Shown: in pieces, positions 50,200 to 56,032 of the stretch
Position numbering within the stretch: the first letter of the stretch is position 1
Layout: each line of letters begins with the position of its first letter
DNA from: Candidatus Eisenbacteria bacterium
Lineage (GTDB): Bacteria > Orphanbacterota > Orphanbacteria > Orphanbacterales > Orphanbacteraceae
DNA length: 56,032 nucleotides
Assembly (NCBI GenBank): GCA_016867715.1
Contig: VGIW01000011.1
Coordinates: forward strand, 1-56,032
Direction: 5' to 3'
Notes under the pieces: model-generated
Told to the model about the DNA's origin: nothing
The model's database searches: none
What the model saw: only the letters and a program-made list of their open reading frames with translations
Position numbers and translations under genes: made by a program

Positions 50200-51137
50200 A
50201 GCTCGCTCGAAAAGACCTGCTCGGGCTGGAAGGGGCGGCGCGCGAGGAGATCGAGCTCATCTTGAACACGGCGGGGGCGTTCAAGGAGGTCTTGCAGCGG
50301 AAGATCCCGAAGGTCCCCACGCTGCGCGGAAAAACGGCGGTCAACCTGTTCTTCGAGGCGAGCACGCGGACGCGCGTATCCTTCGAGCTCGCCGAGAAGC
50401 GGCTCTCGGCCGACTCGGTCTCCATCGCGAAGGCGATGTCGAGCGCCGAGAAGGGGGAGACCCTCCTCGATACCGTTCGCAACCTTCAAGCGATGAAGAT
50501 CGACTTCTTGATCGTTCGTCACTCCGCCGCCGGGGCGCCCCACTTCCTCGCGTCGCGGCTCGAGGCGGCGGTGATCAACGCGGGGGACGGCGCGCACGAG
50601 CACCCGACGCAGGGGCTTCTCGATCTCTTCACGGTGAGGGAGCGCTTCGGTTCCTTCGAGGGGCTCCGCGTCGTGATCGTCGGGGACGTGCTGCACAGCC
50701 GGGTCGCCCGCTCGAACGTCTTCGGGCTCCGCACGGTCGGGGCGCGGGTCACCCTCTGCGCTCCGCGCACGTTCCTGCCGAAGGGGATCGAGGCGCTCGG
50801 CGTGGAGGTCGAGACCGATGTCGATCGCGCGATCGAGGGGGCGGATGTCGTGATGGTTCTCCGCATCCAGAAGGAGAGGCAGGACGGCTGCTTCCTCCCG
50901 ACGCTCCGCGAGTACGCGGCTCTCTTCGGCATCAACCGGAAACGGGCGGACCGCTTGAAGCCGGGGTGCCTCATCATGCATCCGGGTCCGATCAATCGGG
51001 GGGTCGAGATCGAGCCGGAGGTGGCGGACGGGCCGCGTTCGGTGATTCTCGATCAGGTCACGAACGGCGTGGCCGTCCGCATGGCGGTGATCTACCTTCT
51101 CTCAGGCGGCGAGGTGGAGCATGGCGTGGTTGGTTAA
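50196..51137 (+). CDS. pyrB: Aspartate carbamoyltransferase catalytic subunit
   Basis: A 313-residue ATCase. The carbamoyl phosphate motif FFEASTRTR lies near 48-56, with HPTQGLLD near 130 and [12 protein letters not shown] near 264. It makes carbamoyl aspartate, the second step of pyrimidine synthesis. GTG 50196 overlaps the pyrR stop, and the end overlaps pyrC by 17 bp. No PyrI regulatory chain is seen, consistent with the PyrR-linked ATCase type, which pairs with a dihydroorotase. Confidence 0.96.
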   Translation: MKLARKDLLGLEGAAREEIELILNTAGAFKEVLQRKIPKVPTLRGKTAVNLFFEASTRTRVSFELAEKRLSADSVSIAKAMSSAEKGETLLDTVRNLQAMKIDFLIVRHSAAGAPHFLASRLEAAVINAGDGAHEHPTQGLLDLFTVRERFGSFEGLRVVIVGDVLHSRVARSNVFGLRTVGARVTLCAPRTFLPKGIEALGVEVETDVDRAIEGADVVMVLRIQKERQDGCFLPTLREYAALFGINRKRADRLKPGCLIMHPGPINRGVEIEPEVADGPRSVILDQVTNGVAVRMAVIYLLSGGEVEHGVVG

Positions 51138-52443
51138 GGGGGCGCGGCTTCTCGACCCGGCGCGCGGGATCGACCGGACCGGGGATCTTCTCGTCGACGG
51201 GGGGAAGATCGTCCGAGTCGGCGGCGAGATTCGAGCGGACGGAGAGCCGGCGACGATCGAAGCGAAGGGGTGCGTGCTCGCGCCCGCCTTCGTCGACATG
51301 CATGTCCACCTCCGCGAGCCGGGGCGCGAGGACGCGGAGACGATCGAGTCGGGGACGCGCGCGGCGGCCGCGGGAGGCTTCGGCGCGATCGCATGCATGC
51401 CGAACACCGACCCGCCGCTCGACTCCCAGGGGGCGATCCGCTTCGTCTTGGAGAGGGCGGAAGAGGCGGGACCGGTACAAGTCCTTCCGATCGGGTGCAT
51501 CACGGCGGGGAGAAGGGGGGAGAGGCTCGCGGAGATCGGGGACCTCGTGCGCGCGGGGGCCGCCGCGATCTCGGACGACGGGAGCTGGGTGGAGAGCCCG
51601 CTTCTCATGCGGCGCGCGCTCGAGTACGCGCGCATGTTCGACATCCCCGTCGTCACTCACGCGGAGGACAAGCGTCTCTCGGCCGGCGGCGTGATGCACG
51701 AGGGGGAGATGAGCCTTCACCTCGGTCTTCGCGGGATCCCGGCGGAGAGCGAGGTCGTCGCGATCGAGAGGGACGTGCGTCTCGCGGAGCTGGCCGAGGG
51801 GCGGCTTCACGTCGCTCACGTGTCCACCGCCGAAGGGGTCGCGGTCGTTCGGCGCGCGAAGGAGCGGGGCCTCGCGGTGACGGCGGAGACCGCGCCCCAC
51901 TATCTCGCGCTGACCGACCGCTGCCTCGCCGGCTACGACACGAACCGCAAGGTGAACCCCCCGCTTCGGACCGCCGCTGACCGGGACGCGCTCCGCGGGG
52001 CGGTGGCGGACGGCGTGATCGATGCGATCGCGACCGACCATGCGCCGCATCCTTTACACGAGAAGGAAGTGGAGTTCGACGCGGCTCCGTTCGGGGTCGT
52101 CGGCCTCGAGACCGCTCTCGCGGTCCTCCTCACCTACCTCGTTCGGGCCGGGCATCTCCCGCTCCCCCGCCTCGTCGAGTGTCTGACCTCCGCCCCGGCG
52201 AAGATTCTCGGGCTCGATCTTCCCGGCCTCGCCGAGGGGGCGGACGCGTCCCTCGTCCTCTTCGATCCGGAGGGATCGTGGGTCGTCGATCCGAGCCGCT
52301 TCGAGTCTCTCTCGCGGAACACCCCCTTCGCCGGCGAGAGGCTCTTCGGCGAGATCAAGGCGCTTTTCCTTGGTCCGAAAAGGATAGTGCCTCGCCCCAA
52401 GAGCGGAGGCGGGTTCCTCTTCCCCGACGAAGAAGCGAGATGA
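51121..52443 (+). CDS. pyrC: Dihydroorotase
   Basis: A 440-residue class I dihydroorotase. Metal and substrate residues are visible in [10 protein letters not shown] (~59-68), MPNTDPP (~93), THAEDK (~179) and the DHAPH motif near 305. It cyclises carbamoyl aspartate to dihydroorotate. The gene overlaps pyrB and the following lipoprotein gene (ATGA). Active-site residues seem complete, so it is likely catalytic rather than one of the inactive PyrC-like partners of ATCase. Confidence 0.95.
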   Translation: MAWLVKGARLLDPARGIDRTGDLLVDGGKIVRVGGEIRADGEPATIEAKGCVLAPAFVDMHVHLREPGREDAETIESGTRAAAAGGFGAIACMPNTDPPLDSQGAIRFVLERAEEAGPVQVLPIGCITAGRRGERLAEIGDLVRAGAAAISDDGSWVESPLLMRRALEYARMFDIPVVTHAEDKRLSAGGVMHEGEMSLHLGLRGIPAESEVVAIERDVRLAELAEGRLHVAHVSTAEGVAVVRRAKERGLAVTAETAPHYLALTDRCLAGYDTNRKVNPPLRTAADRDALRGAVADGVIDAIATDHAPHPLHEKEVEFDAAPFGVVGLETALAVLLTYLVRAGHLPLPRLVECLTSAPAKILGLDLPGLAEGADASLVLFDPEGSWVVDPSRFESLSRNTPFAGERLFGEIKALFLGPKRIVPRPKSGGGFLFPDEEAR

Positions 52444-54191
52444 TCCGCCGTTCGCTCGGGCCCGCTCTCCTTCTCTCTCTCCTCGCCGCGGGCTGCGCCT
52501 ACTACAACACCTTCTTTCATGCGCGCCAGTCGTACGTGCAGGCGGAAAGAGCGCGTGAGGCCGCCCCCGCGGAGCAGAGGCACACGGTCGGGCTCGACCT
52601 CTACGAGCAGGCGATGAAGCGGTGCGCGAAGGTCATCCTCGAGTACCCCGACTCCCGCTGGGTGGACGACGCGATCCTCCTGATGGGGAAGTGCTTCTAC
52701 GCGCGGGAGGACTATCTCGGCGCGCTCAGGAAGTTCGACGAGCTCCTGCTCTACTACGAGTCGTCCGATCTCTCTCGCGAGGCCCAGTTCTGGAAGGCGA
52801 AGGCCCTCGTCGCGCTCGAGCGCTACGACGAGGCGGTCCCCACCCTCCAGAAGTTCCGCGAGGGGAAGAAGGACGACCTCCGCCGCCAGGCGATCTACCT
52901 CCTCGCGCTCGTCGAGCACCAGAGGGGAAACCACGGCGGAGCGGCGGAGGGGCTCGAGCTCTACCTCGCCGAGTCGAAGAAGGGGCCGGAGCGCGGGGAA
53001 GTCCTCAGGCGTCTCGGCGATTCGTACCGCCGAACGGGAGAGCGCGACCGGGCCCTTCGCGCGTATGGCGAATACCTCAAGGATCCGCTTCTCGAGCACG
53101 ACATCCGCCTCGCGACCGAGCTCACGATCGTCGATCTCCTCGTGGAGGGAGAGCGGTTCGAAGAGGCGTACCGACTTCTCGGCGATCTCGCCGAAGAGGC
53201 GGAGAGGCCGGACGATTCGCTCCGGATCGCCTTCGGGCGCGGAAAGGCCCTACTGGAGGAAGAGAAGACGGACGAAGCGATCGAGTTCCTCCGGTCCGCG
53301 CTCGAGGAGGCGCCCTCCACGGAGAGCGCGGGCGCCATCGCTTGGCTGCTCGGGGCCACCTACCTCGAGGTCTACGACAACAAGGATTCCGCGGCGGCGG
53401 CCTACCGAAAGGCGGCCGCGTTTCCCGGTCCGGAGGAGCGGCGGGCGGCCGCGACCGCGCGCGCGAAGGACTTGGACGAGTACCTCGGTCTTCGGGGGGA
53501 GATTCACGGGGGAGAGGCGGACACTGCGCGCGCGTTCTTCCTGCTCGCCGAGCACGAGCTCTTCACGTTTGGGGAGCCCGACTTGGCCCGCGCGCGGTAC
53601 CGGTCGGTGGCGGAGCGCTTCCCGGCCTCCACGTTCGCGCCTCGCGCTCTCGCGGCGGAGGTCTATCTTCTCGAGCGGGACGGCAGCACAGGTCCCGAAA
53701 GGGATTCTCTTCTCCTCTCTCTCGTGCGGTTGTATCCGAAGAGCCCGGCGGCGGTCGAGGTTTTGGACCGGGGGACGATCGGCGTCGAGCCCGATTCGCT
53801 CGCGATCTGGATCGCCCGTTACGAAGAGGCGCATCCGGAGACCGGATCGGGCGAGGAGCAGGCGACCGGCTTCGAGGGGGAGGTCGCCTTCGCCTCGGAC
53901 CCGATCGGCCCGCTGGAAGGTCCGCCGGCGCCTCTTCGGATCGATCGACGGGTCGAGCCGGCGTATCCTCTCGTCCCGCCGGAGCGAGAGGGGATCGAGG
54001 GGAGCGCGGAGATCGAGGTGGAGGTGAGGGGGGACGGGAAGGTGGAGAACGCCCGCGTCCTTCGGAGCAGCAACCCGCTCTTCGAGGGGCCCGCGCTCGC
54101 GGCCGCCTACCAGTGCCGCTTCATCCCCGAAACGATCGAGGGGACCCGGACGACGAACCTTCGGTTCCAGTTCCGTCCGAGTCCCCGGTAA
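52440..54191 (+). CDS. TPR lipoprotein with a C-terminal TonB-like domain
   Basis: A 583-residue lipoprotein. The lipobox LAAGC places the lipidated Cys at about residue 20, followed by YYNTFFHARQSYVQAE. The middle (~50-470) is a string of TPR repeats, resembling BamD/YfgL-like scaffolds. The last ~80 residues, from RIDRRVEPAYPLVPP to the end, match the TonB C-terminal fold (EIEVEVRGDGKVENARVLRS, FEGPALAAAYQCRF). The ATG overlaps the pyrC stop. A lipoprotein with TPRs and a TonB domain may link outer-membrane proteins to other partners. Function is unknown. Confidence 0.8.
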   Translation: MIRRSLGPALLLSLLAAGCAYYNTFFHARQSYVQAERAREAAPAEQRHTVGLDLYEQAMKRCAKVILEYPDSRWVDDAILLMGKCFYAREDYLGALRKFDELLLYYESSDLSREAQFWKAKALVALERYDEAVPTLQKFREGKKDDLRRQAIYLLALVEHQRGNHGGAAEGLELYLAESKKGPERGEVLRRLGDSYRRTGERDRALRAYGEYLKDPLLEHDIRLATELTIVDLLVEGERFEEAYRLLGDLAEEAERPDDSLRIAFGRGKALLEEEKTDEAIEFLRSALEEAPSTESAGAIAWLLGATYLEVYDNKDSAAAAYRKAAAFPGPEERRAAATARAKDLDEYLGLRGEIHGGEADTARAFFLLAEHELFTFGEPDLARARYRSVAERFPASTFAPRALAAEVYLLERDGSTGPERDSLLLSLVRLYPKSPAAVEVLDRGTIGVEPDSLAIWIARYEEAHPETGSGEEQATGFEGEVAFASDPIGPLEGPPAPLRIDRRVEPAYPLVPPEREGIEGSAEIEVEVRGDGKVENARVLRSSNPLFEGPALAAAYQCRFIPETIEGTRTTNLRFQFRPSPR

Positions 54192-54212
54192 GCGCTCCGA
54201 CTTCTTCTTAGA

Positions 54213-54650
54213 CTACTTGGCCTTCCCCAGCCCCATGTGAAGCGTCTCGAGCGTCTTGTGGAGACGGCCGACCTCGCCGGCACCAAGCTCCCCGAACACC
54301 TGACGCATGAAGCGATCGTACGTGGGAACCGCCTGCTGGTACGTCTTCTTCCCCTTCGGCGTGAAGAACGCGCGGATGATGCGGCGATCCTCGCCGTCGC
54401 GTTTCCGCTTCACGAGCCCTTCCCGCTCGAGGCGGTCGATGATCCCCGTGATGTTCCCGCCCGTCACGAGCATGTTCTCGCCGATCTTGGTGAGGGGAAT
54501 CCCCTCCTCTTCGGAGATCTGCGTGAGAACCAGGAACTGGGGCTGCGTCAGCCCGGTCCCCTTCAGAGCTTCCCGCGCGCGCTTCTGCGTCAGCTGGTAG
54601 CACTGCGAGAGCCTCTCCCAGGTTTCCGTCGTCACCTTTCTCGTGGTCAT
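54213..54650 (-). CDS. MarR-family transcriptional regulator
   Basis: A 145-residue MarR protein of usual length. The winged helix lies at about 35-100, with LTKIGENMLVTGGNITGIID as the recognition region and KRDGEDRRIIRAFFTPKG as the wing. It lacks the cysteine tail of the other MarR gene in the window. Start ATG 54650 has AAGGAGG eleven to twelve bases upstream; the frame continues to 54761, but that extension covers the promoter. It is convergent with the TPR/TonB gene and divergent from pyrF. Confidence 0.88.
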   Translation of the reverse strand: MTTRKVTTETWERLSQCYQLTQKRAREALKGTGLTQPQFLVLTQISEEEGIPLTKIGENMLVTGGNITGIIDRLEREGLVKRKRDGEDRRIIRAFFTPKGKKTYQQAVPTYDRFMRQVFGELGAGEVGRLHKTLETLHMGLGKAK

Positions 54651-54740
54651 TCTCTTTCTTTCCTCCTTGTTGGGTTCCCCGCCCTCTTTGCCTCCTCTCG
54701 AGGCACCGAAGCGGGAACCGGTTGAGGCGTGCACCTTTGG

Positions 54741-54775
54741 ATTTAAGGTTTCACACGCCAAAAGTCAAGACTTTT
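54741..54775 (-). promoter_or_regulatory. Promoter and palindromic operator of the MarR gene
   Basis: On the minus strand: TTGACT (54768-54763), 16 bp, TTAAAT (54746-54741). A perfect palindrome, AAAAGTC-AA-GACTTTT (54760-54775), covers the -35 box. It fits a self-repressing MarR operator. Confidence 0.7.
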
Positions 54776-54908
54776 TCACGGCGAGTCGAACCGAACCCGG
54801 ATCACTCTAACATCGGTCTTTCCACTAGTCAAGTATGTTCTCGCTCTTTCCAGCGGGGCGCGGAATCGGGTGGAGAATTCCGGACCGATGTGGTAAGAAC
54901 TCAGGGCC

Positions 54909-55580
54909 GTGGGGGAACAACGCGTCGTCGTGGCTCTCGACGGTCTGTCGGACCGGCAGGCGCTCGCCCTGGCGGAACGCTTGGGGAAGCGGGTCGGGAC
55001 GTACAAGGTGGGTCTTGAGCTTTTCACCCGCTTCGGACCCGCTTTCGTGCGCCGACTGAGGGAGCGGGGGGTGGGCGTCTTCCTGGACCTCAAGTACCAC
55101 GATATCCCTGCGACCGTCTCGCGCGCGGTCGGGGCGGCGTGCGCGCTCGGCCCCTCGTTTCTCACCGTGCACGCCTCCGGCGGCGGGGAGGTGCTCCGCG
55201 CGGCGGTGGAAGCGCGCGGAGAATCGAGGACGCGCCTTCTCGCCGTCACGGTCCTCACGAGCGAGGGGGGGAGGGGCGTTGCCTCGCGCGTCCTCAAGCG
55301 GGCGGGGCTCGCTCGGGAGGCGGGGCTTGACGGCGTGGTCGCCTCCGCGCGCGAGGTCGATGGAATTAAGTCGTTGTTCGGAAAGGAGTTTCTGGTCGTC
55401 GTGCCGGGGATCCGGCCGGCCGGGCACTCGCGGGACGACCAGGCGCGCACCGCGACCCCTGCCGAGGCGATCCGAGCGGGGGCGGACCTTCTGGTGATCG
55501 GGCGCCCGATCACGCGGGCCGAGGATCCTCTGGAGGCTCTCCGGGCGATCGAGAGGGAGATCCGGGATGCGAAGCGATGA
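54909..55580 (+). CDS. pyrF: Orotidine 5'-phosphate decarboxylase
   Basis: A 223-residue PyrF of the class I type. The catalytic D-x-K-x-x-D set is in FLDLKYHDIP (~58-67), the phosphate-binding end is PGIRPAGHSRDDQ, and the final GADLLVIGRPIT binds phosphate. It makes UMP from OMP. GTG 54909 has only a weak ribosome binding site; the 54776-54908 gap shows no convincing promoter. The end overlaps pyrE. Confidence 0.94.
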   Translation: MGEQRVVVALDGLSDRQALALAERLGKRVGTYKVGLELFTRFGPAFVRRLRERGVGVFLDLKYHDIPATVSRAVGAACALGPSFLTVHASGGGEVLRAAVEARGESRTRLLAVTVLTSEGGRGVASRVLKRAGLAREAGLDGVVASAREVDGIKSLFGKEFLVVVPGIRPAGHSRDDQARTATPAEAIRAGADLLVIGRPITRAEDPLEALRAIEREIRDAKR

Positions 55581-56032
55581 GCTGATCGCCCTCTACGCGC
55601 GGGAGGGGGCTCTTCTCGAGGGGCACTTCGTTCTACGGTCGGGGATGCACAGTGGCCGGTATCTTCAATCCGCACTTCTTCTTGCACGGCCCGAGCTCGC
55701 CGCGAGGGCCGGCAGCGCCCTTGCGGATCTCCTCCGGCCGCATAGGGCATGCACGATCCTCTCGCCGGCGCTCGGGGGGATCATCATCGGGCACGAGACC
55801 GCCCGCGCTCTGGGGATCCGCTTCCTCTTCGCCGAGCGGGAGGGGAGCGACTTCCGGCTCCGGCGCGGCTTTCGAGTCGAGAGGGGGGAGCGGGTGGTCG
55901 TGGTCGAGGACGTCGTCACGACGGGGGGCGCCGCCCTTCGGATGGTTCGCCTCGCGGAGGAGGCGGGGGCGGAGGTCTCGGCGGTCGGGGCTCTCGTCGA
56001 CCGCTCGGGGAGAGAGGCGTGCTTCCCGATCC
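55567..56032 (+). CDS. pyrE: Orotate phosphoribosyltransferase (partial, runs off right edge)
   Basis: The first 155 residues of PyrE. It begins MRSDELIALYAREGALLEG, has SPALGGIIIGHE and the PRPP motif VVVEDVVTTGGAA near residue 120. It joins orotate and PRPP to give OMP, the substrate of PyrF encoded just before. The ATG at 55567 lies inside the pyrF end (14-bp overlap) with GGGAG upstream. The reading frame is open to the edge. Confidence 0.92.
   Translation, partial: MRSDELIALYAREGALLEGHFVLRSGMHSGRYLQSALLLARPELAARAGSALADLLRPHRACTILSPALGGIIIGHETARALGIRFLFAEREGSDFRLRRGFRVERGERVVVVEDVVTTGGAALRMVRLAEEAGAEVSAVGALVDRSGREACFPI

Overview
The window is a gene-dense, very GC-rich stretch of a Gram-negative-type bacterium. 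LpxH-like lipid A biosynthesis, a PorV/PorQ-type outer-membrane protein, a FlgD-like C-terminal sorting domain on a secreted protein, lipoproteins, a 2-oxoacid:ferredoxin oxidoreductase and SelB together suggest an uncultivated lineage of the FCB group (Eisenbacteria or Latescibacteria-like). That placement is inference; there is no rRNA in the window. Starts are often GTG or TTG, and neighbouring genes commonly overlap by ATGA or GTGA, so many genes sit in tightly coupled operons.

Layout. 1-6348 (minus): an operon led by a MarR regulator with a C-terminal cysteine cluster, then a four-subunit 2-oxoacid:ferredoxin oxidoreductase (korD-A-B-C), a GltD-like/ferredoxin/FlpD (MvhD) fusion flavoprotein, and the start of an HdrC-like protein that runs off the left edge. 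6604-10813: a secreted M6-peptidase-like protein that has lost its HExxH motif, followed by a PorV-like protein. 10814-11448: no gene, but repeats and a 459-bp highly folded element bounded by 26-27 bp inverted repeats. 11449-21231: lpxH (minus), a coiled-coil protein and HtrA protease, M23 peptidase, AMIN-amidase-LysM, then holA-holB-ybbR-tsaD. 21500-24463: a signalling cluster (receiver-GGDEF variant, degenerate receiver, receiver, GAF-HD-GYP) behind a possible sigma-54 promoter. 24599-32605: priA, a secreted beta-helix protein, an AbrB/Doc toxin-antitoxin pair with a clear operator palindrome, a sulfatase-like gene that seems to carry two frameshifts, and a TPR lipoprotein.

32630-43258: rho with a long leader, rpmE, a DUF1385 protein, prfA, prmC, murA, selB, threonine aldolase, and an RsmI-YCII fusion. 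43555-54191: a small secreted protein, a CDP-alcohol phosphatidyltransferase, then an apparently single transcription unit ctpA-dus-larB-larC-pyrR-pyrB-pyrC-TPR/TonB. 54213-56032: a MarR regulator (minus) with its own palindromic operator, diverging from pyrF-pyrE; pyrE runs off the right edge.

The points most worth following are: (i) a shared C-terminal tail (T-x2-EE-x-SWG-x-IK-x-LFR) on two otherwise unrelated secreted proteins, a possible undescribed sorting signal; (ii) the folded 459-bp element at 10939-11397; (iii) the KOR/GltD-FlpD/Hdr electron-transfer operon; (iv) the inactive-looking M6 protein beside a PorV-like protein; and (v) several precise promoter/operator palindromes. No tRNA, rRNA, CRISPR array or recognisable insertion-sequence transposase was seen.
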